Positions 1-7,494 of a stretch of 64,000 bases of DNA are shown piece by piece (position 1 is the first letter of the stretch; every line of letters starts with the position of its first letter). The stretch is from NCBI RefSeq assembly GCF_002903145.1, contig NZ_PPDJ01000002.1:1-64000 (forward strand), read 5' to 3'. The notes under the pieces are model-generated. The model did no database searches, was not told the origin of the DNA, and saw nothing but the letters and a program-made list of their open reading frames with translations. Position numbers and translations under genes: made by a program. The DNA is from Halobacteriovorax sp. DA5. Lineage in GTDB: Bacteria > Bdellovibrionota > Bacteriovoracia > Bacteriovoracales > Bacteriovoracaceae.

Positions 1-26
1 CAGATCAATGATCTGGCTTTTTTTGT
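1..26 (+). terminator. Rho-independent terminator, cut by left edge
   Basis: A 6-bp stem CAGATC (1-6) / GATCTG (10-15) with loop AAT is followed by GC and a T tract. The 5' arm probably extends left of the window. It would end a plus-strand gene lying outside the window. Confidence 0.55.
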
Positions 27-52
27 TTGTGGGTAAAAAAAAATAAGTCACA

Positions 53-1066
53 CTACTTCAAGATTGAATTTACCTTTTCAAGTACTTCCTCAACAGTAAT
101 AAGATTCATCATATCATCTTCTTTTATACGAAAGCGCCAAGGGACATCGTTCTCTGTTTTATGAAAGTAGTGTTCTAAGGCCCTAGGATAGGCATTAATA
201 CAGTTTTCTATTTGACCGAATGGTCCAGTGTATTCTGGAGGTACGGCCGTATATAGACCTATTACCGGTGTATTTAGCGCTGCTGCCATATGGGCAGGTC
301 CAGAGTCTGGAGCAATCACCATTCTAGCTTTTAAAAAGACATTCTTAAGTCCATTAAGAGATGTTTTCCCACATAGATTCATGATATCGGCCTGTGATTC
401 TTGTTCAATAGAATCACATATATCTTTATCGCTTGGAATTCCAGTTAGTACAATTGGTATATTATGTAGTTCTTTTATTTTGTTTGAAAGCTCGATGTAG
501 CGCTTTGTGGACCAAGTTCTTTGAAGTGAAGAAGCTTTTGGATGTATAACGATAAAGTCTTTTGGAGGAAGTTGTGAAACTTCTTCAGTCGTAAAAGGTA
601 AGTTGAATTCGATTTCGTTTGAATTGATTCCTAAGTAATCAGCGAAGCCTAAAAAAGCGTCTACAGAATGCTCCTTCTTGAAAGGGATTGATTCATTGAT
701 GAATATTTTTTGTAGATCACGTCCTCTTTTTGAGTCAAAGCCAATTTTTCTCTTAGCTTTTATAAATGGGTAGATAAAATTAATTCTAAGGTTTGCCTGT
801 GTACATAGAAGTACATCAAAGTTGTAAGGGGCAAATACACTTTTTAATTTAAAGTAGTCTTTTAACTTCTTTGGCTTATCAATTCTTATAAGTTCAATAT
901 CCTCAATTCCTTCGATTAAAGGGGCAAAGGTATTGCTCGTTATAAAATATATCTTAGCTTTTGGAAGGGCCTTGCGAATGCGATTAAGCATTGGAAGTGT
1001 CCAAATAATGTCCCCAAGGGCAGATGTTCGCATAATAGCGATTGATTTAATTTGATCTAATTTCAT
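53..1066 (-). CDS. Glycosyltransferase family 9 (heptosyltransferase-like)
   Basis: 337 aa, the usual GT9 length. These enzymes transfer heptose or related sugars from ADP-sugar donors onto lipid A-core acceptors on the inner face of the cytoplasmic membrane. The N-terminal strand-loop TSALGDIIWTLP (residues 14-25) is the GT9 acceptor-domain signature. The second Rossmann domain has IHPKASSLQRTW near 174-185 and the donor-site DSGPAHMAAALNTP at 254-267. The first beta strand begins by residue 8, so the ATG at 1066 is needed. It has no Shine-Dalgarno sequence, but a TATAAT box (1078-1073, read on minus) ends only 6 nt before it, so the message may be leaderless. Which core sugar is added cannot be told from sequence. 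A waaF/waaC/rfaQ-type role is inference. Confidence 0.88.
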   Translation of the reverse strand: MKLDQIKSIAIMRTSALGDIIWTLPMLNRIRKALPKAKIYFITSNTFAPLIEGIEDIELIRIDKPKKLKDYFKLKSVFAPYNFDVLLCTQANLRINFIYPFIKAKRKIGFDSKRGRDLQKIFINESIPFKKEHSVDAFLGFADYLGINSNEIEFNLPFTTEEVSQLPPKDFIVIHPKASSLQRTWSTKRYIELSNKIKELHNIPIVLTGIPSDKDICDSIEQESQADIMNLCGKTSLNGLKNVFLKARMVIAPDSGPAHMAAALNTPVIGLYTAVPPEYTGPFGQIENCINAYPRALEHYFHKTENDVPWRFRIKEDDMMNLITVEEVLEKVNSILK

Positions 1067-1072
1067 GTGGTT

Positions 1073-1078
1073 ATTATA
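1073..1078 (-). promoter_or_regulatory. -10 box immediately upstream of GT9 start codon
   Basis: Perfect TATAAT on the minus strand, 6 nt from the ATG. No convincing -35 is seen 17 nt upstream, where the sequence is T-rich. Transcription would begin at or within a base or two of the start codon. Confidence 0.4.
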
Positions 1079-1090
1079 GTGATTTTTTGT

Positions 1091-1121
1091 GAAAAAGAAA
1101 GGCCCACTTTGCGTGGGCCTT
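1091..1121 (-). terminator. Terminator of the porin gene
   Basis: Stem AAGGCCCAC (1099-1107) / GTGGGCCTT (1113-1121), loop TTTGC. Reading minus, the stem is followed by TTTCTTTTTC. It lies 25 bp past the porin stop. Confidence 0.85.
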
Positions 1122-1145
1122 AAAGTATTTAGCTAATAATTAAAA

Positions 1146-2183
1146 TTAGAATTTTAATTGAACACCAGCTGCTGCCATTGATGCATCATTTTGTGTTGCA
1201 CCAGTATCAACTTCATATGTTAGGTAAGTGATATTGAAGTCAATATTCTTATTAAGCATATATCTGTAGTGAGCTGCAATTTGAGTGTAGTCATTATTAA
1301 GATCTTTCTCATCACGATTTTGGTAAGTAACAGAGAAAACATTCTTATTTAGCATATAAGTGATACCAGCAAGAATACGATTAATTTCGCTATCAGCTAC
1401 TGTCGTGTCGTTATTTTCAATACTGTAACCTAGATTGATCTTGAAGCTTCCTAGTCCAAGATTTACACCAGCTAGAGTGTAGTTGCTATCTTCAGTTGAA
1501 GCACTTGCCCATTGGTCATAACCAGCGTAAACGTCTAGATCTACCTTATCCATTTTTCTTTGGTATCTTACTAGACCTGAGTAATGTGTATCGCCGTAGT
1601 TAGCTGTTGGGTCGTTATCATTTCCATTTCCACGATCTGTTGAAAGAGCGATTGTAAGACCACCCATACTTGGTGTTTCGTAAGAGAACATGTCTGTTCT
1701 TGCACGGTATCTAAAACCAAGACCACCTGATGCTGCTCCATCAATTCTAGCACTAGTATCAGAACCGGCCATTGAAGCTACTGTTGAGCTTAGTGGATCT
1801 GATTTTAGCATTACATAATCAAGTGGAGTATATGTTTGACCCATCTTGAATGTACCAAAAGAAGTCTTTGCTCCAACTGCAGCTTGACGCATTCTGATTC
1901 TGTAATCATTACCAGAGTTTGATTTACTTGAGTTAAGGCCCATTTCAAGTACGTAAGTACCTTCAATTCCTTCTGTTCCCCATTTTCCTGTAGCTCCTAG
2001 TCTAGACTCAGAAGAATCAACGTCTACAAAGCCAGAAAAAGAAGTTCTGTTTGAGTTTTCGTTGTCAGTGTAAAGTGCAACTCTGTTTAATTTTCCGTAA
2101 ATTGTTGGCGCATCAATTGTTGCTGTCGCCGCGATTGCTGGAATTGCAACTAGCGTAGCTGCAACTGTCATTAGTTTTTTCAT
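1146..2183 (-). CDS. Outer-membrane porin (trimeric Gram-negative type)
   Basis: 345 aa from the chosen start. It forms a diffusion channel in the outer membrane. Residues 1-19 are a Sec signal peptide (MKKLMTVAATLVAIPAIA). The mature part begins with an IYGKLNRVALY strand typical of porin N-termini. It then alternates short amphipathic strands and ends in ...GVQLKF, with the C-terminal Phe recognised by the BAM machinery. An in-frame ATG 12 nt upstream (2195) overlaps the Shine-Dalgarno GGAGAG, so the start at 2183 is preferred. The gene is monocistronic, with a strong terminator after it and a promoter shared back-to-back with rimM. Substrate specificity is not visible. Confidence 0.88.
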   Translation of the reverse strand: MKKLMTVAATLVAIPAIAATATIDAPTIYGKLNRVALYTDNENSNRTSFSGFVDVDSSESRLGATGKWGTEGIEGTYVLEMGLNSSKSNSGNDYRIRMRQAAVGAKTSFGTFKMGQTYTPLDYVMLKSDPLSSTVASMAGSDTSARIDGAASGGLGFRYRARTDMFSYETPSMGGLTIALSTDRGNGNDNDPTANYGDTHYSGLVRYQRKMDKVDLDVYAGYDQWASASTEDSNYTLAGVNLGLGSFKINLGYSIENNDTTVADSEINRILAGITYMLNKNVFSVTYQNRDEKDLNNDYTQIAAHYRYMLNKNIDFNITYLTYEVDTGATQNDASMAAAGVQLKF

Positions 2184-2217
2184 AATTCTCTCCATGAATA
2201 AATAATCTAATATAAAT

Positions 2218-2246
2218 ATTAAAACGAGAGGTTACAAAATTGGCAA
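2218..2246 (-). promoter_or_regulatory. Porin promoter
   Basis: On the minus strand, TTGCCA (2246-2241) is separated by 17 nt from TTTAAT (2223-2218). It lies 35 nt upstream of the porin start. Its -35 box overlaps the -35 box of the divergent rimM promoter. Confidence 0.45.
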
Positions 2247-2269
2247 GTTAAATACCTGAAAAATATAAT
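2240..2269 (+). promoter_or_regulatory. rimM operon promoter
   Basis: TTGGCA (2240-2245), 18-nt spacer, perfect TATAAT (2264-2269), 35 nt before the rimM ATG. The -35 box overlaps that of the porin promoter on the other strand. Confidence 0.5.
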
Positions 2270-2304
2270 GATGATTTAATGAAGAGAGCATGGTATAAGG
2301 CAGC

Positions 2305-2838
2305 ATGAAGAAAAATTTAGAAAATATGGTTTTACTTGGTACGGCAACTAGGCCTCATGGAATTAAAGGTGCTTTTGTTTTTAATCTTGAAAATAAAGTG
2401 AATAGTGTCCTTGAAAATGGCTCAACTTTTATAGCTATGCCTTTAAGCGGAAGTAAAATAAGTAAAGATGGCGAAGAGAAAGAGATTAAAACAATTTCTT
2501 TTGGTAATAAAGTCATCGCATATTTAAGTGGTGTTGATAATCGTAATATTACAGAAGATATGCTTCCTTTTGAAATCTACGTAAGTCGAGATATTTTTCC
2601 TGATATTGAAGATGAGGATGAGTTTTACATGTCTGATATTGTCGGTCTTGATGTTTATGACTTAGAAAAAGAAGCGGTAGTGGGTAAAGTTGATAAGTAC
2701 TTTGATAATGGAGCTCACATTGTTCTAGTGACAAAAGTAGGTGGCAAATTTGTGGATATCCCATTTGTTGATCATTTTGTTAAATTAGTTAATCTAGAAG
2801 AGAATCGTGTGGAATGCTATATTCCGCATCTAATGTAA
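2305..2838 (+). CDS. rimM: 16S rRNA processing protein RimM
   Basis: 177 aa, normal family length. RimM binds ribosomal protein S19 and helps mature the head of the 30S subunit. The N-terminal barrel starts with the family signature LLGTATRPHGIKGAF (residues 10-24). The C-terminal PRC-barrel half follows at about residues 95-175, with VGLDVYDLEKEAVVGKV and IPFVDHFV. It is first in an operon with trmD, which starts directly after its stop codon, a classic arrangement. The region just before the ATG carries AAGG as a modest ribosome-binding site. Confidence 0.93.
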   Translation: MKKNLENMVLLGTATRPHGIKGAFVFNLENKVNSVLENGSTFIAMPLSGSKISKDGEEKEIKTISFGNKVIAYLSGVDNRNITEDMLPFEIYVSRDIFPDIEDEDEFYMSDIVGLDVYDLEKEAVVGKVDKYFDNGAHIVLVTKVGGKFVDIPFVDHFVKLVNLEENRVECYIPHLM

Positions 2839-3561
2839 ATGAAGAAAGTTTGGGTCCTTACATTATTTCCACAATTTTTCACTGCCTTTAAAGATAGTGG
2901 AGTCATTGGTAAGTTCTTAGGTAGTGAAGTTGAGTTTAACCCTCTTTACCTTGGAGACTTTTCACCAAAGAGTTTTAAAGGTGTTGATGGAGCTCCGTAT
3001 GGCGGAGGGCCTGGAATGGTTATTCGCGCAGATGTTTTAGAGCGTGGAATTAATCATATCCTAGAGACAGAATCTCTTGATAAGTCTCAGTTAGAGATTA
3101 TTTATACTTCTCCTCGTGGTGATGTTTTTAATAACGAGGAAGCCAAGTTGTTAGCAAAAGACTTTCAACAAAATAATAAGCAGTATGTTTTTATTTGTGG
3201 GCGATATGAAGGGATTGATGAGCGCTTCATTTCTCAGTATGTAACTAAAATAATTTCTCTTGGAGATTATGTGTTATCTGGTGGAGAGTTGGCCGTCATG
3301 ACTATTGTTGATGCTATGATGAGGTTTTTGCCTAAAGCTCTTGGGAATGAAGATAGCGCAATTCTTGATTCTTTTGAAGATGGACTTATTGAAGGTCCAG
3401 TTTATACAAGGCCTTCTGAGTTTAATGGCATAAAAGTTCCCGACGTTTTACTCGAGGGAAATCATAAGTTGATTGATGAGTTCAATCACAGTAAAAAACT
3501 AGAATATACAAAGAAGTATAGGCCAGATTTGTATAAAGCCTATATGAGAAATAAAGATTAA
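2839..3561 (+). CDS. trmD: tRNA (guanine-N1)-methyltransferase TrmD
   Basis: 240 aa. It methylates G37 of tRNAs using S-adenosylmethionine, which prevents +1 frameshifting. The SPOUT trefoil-knot motifs are present: GVDGAPYGGGPGM near 48-60, FICGRYEGIDER near 117-128, and YVLSGGELAVM near 143-153. The C-terminal YTRPSEFNG ... VPDVLLEGNH segment is diagnostic. The ATG follows the rimM stop with no gap, so translation is probably coupled. The next gene begins 13 bp downstream. Confidence 0.96.
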   Translation: MKKVWVLTLFPQFFTAFKDSGVIGKFLGSEVEFNPLYLGDFSPKSFKGVDGAPYGGGPGMVIRADVLERGINHILETESLDKSQLEIIYTSPRGDVFNNEEAKLLAKDFQQNNKQYVFICGRYEGIDERFISQYVTKIISLGDYVLSGGELAVMTIVDAMMRFLPKALGNEDSAILDSFEDGLIEGPVYTRPSEFNGIKVPDVLLEGNHKLIDEFNHSKKLEYTKKYRPDLYKAYMRNKD

Positions 3562-3574
3562 GGATATACCAAAG

Positions 3575-4156
3575 ATGAAAGATAATATTTATCTAGGCTT
3601 AGTACACCACCCAATTAAAAATAAAAGAGATGATATTGTTACGACTTCAGTAACGAATCTTGATATACACGACATCGCAAGAAGTTGTCGTACTTTTGGG
3701 ATTAAGAACTACTTTATTGTAACGCCACTAGAGGCCCAACATAAGTTAGTTAATAGAATCCTAGGACACTGGGAAGAAGATGATGCAGGAGCTTATAATC
3801 CTGATCGCCAAGATGCACTTGCTATTGCACGCCTAGTAAACTCTGTTGAAGAGGGAATCAATAAAATCAAAGAGATAGAAGGTGTTGATCCTTTGGTCTG
3901 TGTTACTGGAGCAAATTTTGAATCAAATAACGGTGTAGAAACTGACCTGATCAATAATGCGCGCCTTGACAAAAAGCCTATCTTCCTGTTATTTGGTACA
4001 GGATGGGGTCTTCATGCACAAGTACTCGAACGGGCACATTTTGCGCTTGAGCCAATTTTTGGTGGAAGTGCTGATGGGTATAATCACTTGTCTGTTCGCT
4101 CGGCAGTTGCCATCTATTTAGATCGACTGAATAGTGCCTCTGAGACCATGAAATAG
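3575..4156 (+). CDS. SPOUT-type RNA methyltransferase (TrmD-neighbour family)
   Basis: 193 aa. It resembles the small SAM-dependent RNA methyltransferase family (Methyltrn_RNA_4 type) commonly encoded beside trmD. Near the N-terminus it has YLGLVHHPIKNKR and a TSVTNLDIHDIARSCRTFG stretch, and later the knot-like FLLFGTGWGLHAQVLERA and HLSVRSAVAIYLDRL. Position between trmD and rplS supports a role in RNA modification. The target nucleotide is unknown to me. The start ATG is preceded by AAGGATATACCAAAG, giving a usable ribosome-binding site. Confidence 0.75.
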   Translation: MKDNIYLGLVHHPIKNKRDDIVTTSVTNLDIHDIARSCRTFGIKNYFIVTPLEAQHKLVNRILGHWEEDDAGAYNPDRQDALAIARLVNSVEEGINKIKEIEGVDPLVCVTGANFESNNGVETDLINNARLDKKPIFLLFGTGWGLHAQVLERAHFALEPIFGGSADGYNHLSVRSAVAIYLDRLNSASETMK

Positions 4157-4223
4157 AACTTACTTAAGAACAACACGGTGTTGGTCCTCTGAGAAGTTCA
4201 AGACGTTAAAGTAGGAGTTCGTA
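4156..4223 (+). promoter_or_regulatory. Structured leader of rplS
   Basis: An outer stem GAACTT (4156-4161) / AAGTTC (4194-4199) encloses a hairpin CAACA-CGG-TGTTG (4171-4183). The hairpin lies inside a 13-nt palindrome. Ribosomal-protein leaders often mediate autoregulation. Whether this is an L19 leader is inference. Confidence 0.35.
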
Positions 4224-4586
4224 ATGAATTTAGTAGACGTTGTAAATGAAAATTACAAGAACACAAACGTAGAATCATTCCCAACATTTAAAACTGGGGA
4301 TACAGTTGCTGTTCACGCAAGAATCACTGAAGGTCAAAAATCTCGTATTCAGATTTTCCAAGGTGTAGTTATTGCAATGAAAGAAGCTGGAAAACTTACT
4401 GGTCACTTCAGAGTTAGAAAAGTTTCTTCTGGAATTGGTGTTGAAAGGGTATTCCCATTCCATTCACCAAACGTAGAAAAGATTGAGATCGTTCAAAGAG
4501 GTAAATCTAGAAGATCGAAACTTTACTACCTAAGAGATCGTTCAGGTAAATCTGCTCGTATCGCAATTGACTACGATAGAAAATAA
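4224..4586 (+). CDS. rplS: 50S ribosomal protein L19
   Basis: 120 aa, standard length. L19 sits at the 30S-50S interface. Signatures include FKTGDTVAVHARITEG (23-38), RIQIFQGVVIA, and the C-terminal KIEIVQRGKSRRSKLYYLR. The ATG has an upstream GGAG (AGTAGGAGTTCGTAATG). It ends the rimM-trmD transcription block at a strong terminator. Confidence 0.97.
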   Translation: MNLVDVVNENYKNTNVESFPTFKTGDTVAVHARITEGQKSRIQIFQGVVIAMKEAGKLTGHFRVRKVSSGIGVERVFPFHSPNVEKIEIVQRGKSRRSKLYYLRDRSGKSARIAIDYDRK

Positions 4587-4608
4587 TCAAAACTATTTAA
4601 GTCATAGA

Positions 4609-4637
4609 AGGGCCCCTAGAAATAGGGGCTTTTTTTA
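4609..4637 (+). terminator. Terminator after rplS
   Basis: Stem GCCCCT (4612-4617) / AGGGGC (4624-4629) followed by TTTTTTTATTT. It sits between rplS and rnhB, so rnhB needs read-through or its own promoter. Confidence 0.85.
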
Positions 4638-4651
4638 TTTTAAGGTCAAAA

Positions 4652-5314
4652 ATGTTCGAATCACAGTTTGTCGATAACCATAAATTTATCTTAGCAACAG
4701 ATGAAGTAGGTAGAGGACCTCTTGCTGGCCCTGTTGTAACCTGTGCTGTAAAGGTATCAATTGATAACTTGAAGTCTCTCGTCGAAAGGCTAGACTCAGT
4801 TGGTGTGACAGATTCTAAAAAATTAACACTTAAAAAAATGGAGAGTATTCTCAAAGAATTGGGGGTAGAGAAGTTTTCAAAATTCAATGAACATGAACTA
4901 TTTCAATACAGTGTTGAGAAAGTTGCGCCAAAAAAAATTGATGAACTCAATATCTTTCAGGCGAGTTTATTTGGAATGAAAAAAAGCTGTCATAATCTTC
5001 TTTGTGATTCAAGTTCAGTCGTTCTTGTTGATGGAAAGTTTCCATTCTCTTCAAAAAAAATTAACGATATTCATCCGATTATTAAAGGTGACTCAAAATC
5101 ATCACTCATTGGACTTGCTTCAATCATTGCAAAAGTGTGTCGTGACCACCTTATGACAAGAGAGGCGAAAAAATATCCTCATTACGGATTTGAAAAAAAT
5201 GCTGGTTATCCAACGGCCGTCCATCGCAAGGCCATAGAAGATTATGGTATCACCCCGATTCATCGAAAATCATTCAAAGGGGTAAAAGAATTTGTCACTC
5301 AGGAAAATAGCTAA
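4652..5314 (+). CDS. rnhB: Ribonuclease HII
   Basis: 220 aa. It cleaves the RNA strand of RNA-DNA hybrids and removes single misincorporated ribonucleotides. The catalytic signature DEVGRGPLAGPVV lies at residues 17-29. KGDSKSSLIGLASIIAKVCRD gives the conserved mid-protein acidic/Ser block, and the C-terminal YPHYGFEKNAGYPT matches the family. It overlaps the following yraN-like gene by 23 bp. The window also encodes a type I RNase H at 45.1 kb, so both classes are present. Confidence 0.95.
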   Translation: MFESQFVDNHKFILATDEVGRGPLAGPVVTCAVKVSIDNLKSLVERLDSVGVTDSKKLTLKKMESILKELGVEKFSKFNEHELFQYSVEKVAPKKIDELNIFQASLFGMKKSCHNLLCDSSSVVLVDGKFPFSSKKINDIHPIIKGDSKSSLIGLASIIAKVCRDHLMTREAKKYPHYGFEKNAGYPTAVHRKAIEDYGITPIHRKSFKGVKEFVTQENS

Positions 5315-5579
5315 AGGAAGTTCATTAGAACTTAGAAAGTCTCGACTTGTTCACTCTGAATCTGTTCCTCTTTTGGTTTGTTCGACAATGCTTCGTAGGC
5401 ATGGTTGTGGGCAAGTCGATATAGCAGGTATTTATAAGCTAAATGGAGAGTTTCTCATTAAGCTGTTTGAAGTTAAATCGAGCGGTTTTATGTCAGAGTC
5501 TCAAAGGTTGAGGTTATTAAATAGTGCTCATTTTATCTCTTCTTATTTTGAAATATCGTGCATAGTGTCGCTAGTTTGA
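5292..5579 (+). CDS. YraN-like (UPF0102) nuclease-fold protein
   Basis: 95 aa from a TTG start inside the end of rnhB. It shows the restriction-endonuclease-like core: an Asp in QVDIAGIY (near 42-49) and an EVK triad in KLFEVKSSG (near 58-66), followed by a helix SESQRLRLLNSAHFIS. UPF0102/YraN genes commonly follow rnhB, and the G-x-VD ... EVK spacing fits. The protein is shorter and more divergent than typical YraN (about 120 aa). The family's biochemical role is unsettled; nuclease activity is inferred from fold. The start codon is uncertain because no better ATG/GTG is available. Confidence 0.6.
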   Translation: MSLRKIAKGSSLELRKSRLVHSESVPLLVCSTMLRRHGCGQVDIAGIYKLNGEFLIKLFEVKSSGFMSESQRLRLLNSAHFISSYFEISCIVSLV

Positions 5580-5626
5580 ACAACATTTACCTTGCATCGA
5601 ACGAGGCCTTCTTTTACAATTTTCAT

Positions 5627-6097
5627 ATGGTTAAAAAATTATTCTTAATTACTCTTTTTATTTCAACAACTTTTACTAGCTTCCAAGCAAAAGCAGATAT
5701 GGATCCTCGTGTGAAAATCGTCGCTTTAAATGCAGGATATGGAACCGTTGGAGGAGCTCTGCTCGGTACTGCTGCCATGGCATTTGGTTCTTCGGGACGC
5801 TCAGTTGCAATTGGTGCATCTCTTGGTCTTTATGCTGGATTAATTTTTGGTGGGTATATTGTAGGAAGCCATGAGTACAGAAAGAATGATCGTATGCAGC
5901 CTAGCCAAGAAAATTATTATTATCCAGATACAAACGATAGTCCTTATCAAGATTCTCGCTACCAGGGTGGTGGTTATAATTACCAGGGATCAATTAATCA
6001 GGATGGCTTCTCTTTAGAAGGCCCGGCCGAAATTGGTTTTAAACAAGAGCGCCCAGGCCAAGATTTTTATGTGAATCTTTTAAATTATCAGTTCTGA
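5627..6097 (+). CDS. Exported glycine-zipper protein, unknown function
   Basis: 156 aa from the ATG at 5627, chosen because it opens a clean signal peptide (VKKLFLITLFISTTFTSFQAKA). A longer in-frame start at 5558 would bury the signal. After the signal lies a Gly/Ala-rich hydrophobic hairpin (GYGTVGGALLGTAAMAFG ... ASLGLYAGLIFGGYIVG), a glycine-zipper typical of small envelope proteins. The tail is Tyr/Gln/Asn-rich (QENYYYPDTND, YQGGGYNYQG) and hydrophilic. Its stop overlaps the convergent STAS gene by 10 bp. No specific family recognised. Confidence 0.7.
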   Translation: MVKKLFLITLFISTTFTSFQAKADMDPRVKIVALNAGYGTVGGALLGTAAMAFGSSGRSVAIGASLGLYAGLIFGGYIVGSHEYRKNDRMQPSQENYYYPDTNDSPYQDSRYQGGGYNYQGSINQDGFSLEGPAEIGFKQERPGQDFYVNLLNYQF

Positions 6098-6471
6098 AAA
6101 GTACGTTTTCTCTGACCGTAGAATTGTGAAAGCTCTGTATCGTCAGTTTCGAATTCGTTAATTAGAATATCCATTGCATCAAAGTTATAGATTTTGAAAA
6201 CTTTTAAAAACTCTGGCGCAACATTTGAAAGTCTAACTTGATCACGTCTTTTATTTAATGCTTTGATTGTATCAACGAATACACCAATTCCTGAAGAGCC
6301 AACAAAGTTAAGGGCCGTCAGGTCAAGAGTGATTAATGAAGTAGGGTGAGTGTTAGTGATTGTAGCTAACTCTTGCTTAAGAGGAATGATATTTTCATAA
6401 TCCATTCCACCTTCGATATGAACAGTGATATTTCCTGTTGAATCTGTACGTACTCTTGCTTGCATTGTCAT
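6088..6471 (-). CDS. STAS-domain anti-sigma-factor-antagonist-like protein
   Basis: 127 aa, single STAS domain. Such proteins bind a kinase/anti-sigma partner and are switched by phosphorylation of a Ser. The signature DLTALNFVGSSGIGVFVD spans about residues 50-67, with candidate phospho-Ser at 59/60 in SSG. The start ATG follows AAGGAG by 6 nt. No cognate anti-sigma kinase is nearby, so it is an orphan in this window. A C-terminal polar tail (TELSQFYGQRKRTFQN) extends beyond the domain. Confidence 0.85.
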   Translation of the reverse strand: MTMQARVRTDSTGNITVHIEGGMDYENIIPLKQELATITNTHPTSLITLDLTALNFVGSSGIGVFVDTIKALNKRRDQVRLSNVAPEFLKVFKIYNFDAMDILINEFETDDTELSQFYGQRKRTFQN

Positions 6472-6602
6472 TTAAACTCCTTCTTCTACAAAATAACAGC
6501 ATCTAATAATTATTGTAACGCATTGCGTATTAAGATTTTAGATGGAAGTTATTTCTTATGTAAGTTATAAATAAGGGGAATCATTAAATATTAGGACTAA
6601 CT

Positions 6603-7421
6603 TTGAAACTGACTCTAGTAACAACACCAATAGGAAACCTTGGAGATATAACTGAGAATATGCGTCAGGCATTTGTGAGTTGTGATCTCGTTTTGGCCGA
6701 GGATACTCGTGTTTTTCGCTCACTCTTATCAAAATTAGAAATAGAGCGTTCAGATTTAAAAGTTGTCTCATTTAATGATCATTCACAGGATCGTCTTAAG
6801 TATTTTCTTGATTTAATCAGATCGGCACAACACCCAATTCTTGTCTCTGATGCTGGAAGTCCTATCATTTCTGATCCAGGGCATATTCTAGTGAAAGAGC
6901 TCATTAATGAAGGCGGTGAGGTTACATCAGTAGCAGGGCCTAGTGCAGTTACTGTTGCACTTGAGTTAAGTGGAATGGCACCAAATCCATTCTGTTTTTA
7001 TGGATTTCTTCCACGAAAAAAAGGTGAGATTTCGGCAAAATTCCAACAAGCATATCAGACAAATGTAACATCTTTATTCTTCGAATCACCACATCGTATT
7101 CATGGGACACTAGAGCAATTGTCACAAGAATTTCCAGAAGCGCAGGTAAGCGTTTGTCGCGAATTAACAAAGAAGTTTGAAGAGTGTGTACGCTTTAAAG
7201 CACAAGAATTTAAAACTGATTTGATTAATGCAAAAGGTGAGTTTGTTTTGGTTGTTTCATGGCCTAAGCTAGAAGCTGGAGCAACAGCATCTAATGAAGA
7301 ATTTGAAAAGTTGGCCCAAAATTATCTCGGTAAGCAAACGCCGAAAAACCTTGCAAAACTTCTTTCAAAGATTACAAATCGAAAAACACAAGAGATTTAT
7401 CAAGAGCTTACTTCTAAATAA
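6603..7421 (+). CDS. rsmI: 16S rRNA 2'-O-methyltransferase RsmI
   Basis: 272 aa, usual length. It methylates the 2'-O of C1402 in 16S rRNA with SAM. The N-terminal TTPIGNLGDIT (7-17), LAEDTRVFRSLL (31-42), SDAGSPIISDPG (79-90) and FYGFLPRKKGEI mark the tetrapyrrole-methylase fold of this family. The start is TTG with a poor ribosome-binding site. No ATG is available near the conserved N-terminal strand, so TTG is retained. Confidence 0.94.
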   Translation: MKLTLVTTPIGNLGDITENMRQAFVSCDLVLAEDTRVFRSLLSKLEIERSDLKVVSFNDHSQDRLKYFLDLIRSAQHPILVSDAGSPIISDPGHILVKELINEGGEVTSVAGPSAVTVALELSGMAPNPFCFYGFLPRKKGEISAKFQQAYQTNVTSLFFESPHRIHGTLEQLSQEFPEAQVSVCRELTKKFEECVRFKAQEFKTDLINAKGEFVLVVSWPKLEAGATASNEEFEKLAQNYLGKQTPKNLAKLLSKITNRKTQEIYQELTSK

Positions 7422-7494
7422 ACCTATTTTTTCAGTATCTTATTACTAGTAAAAATTTCTAATCCAAGTTAAAATTAAATAAATTGGAGTTAGA

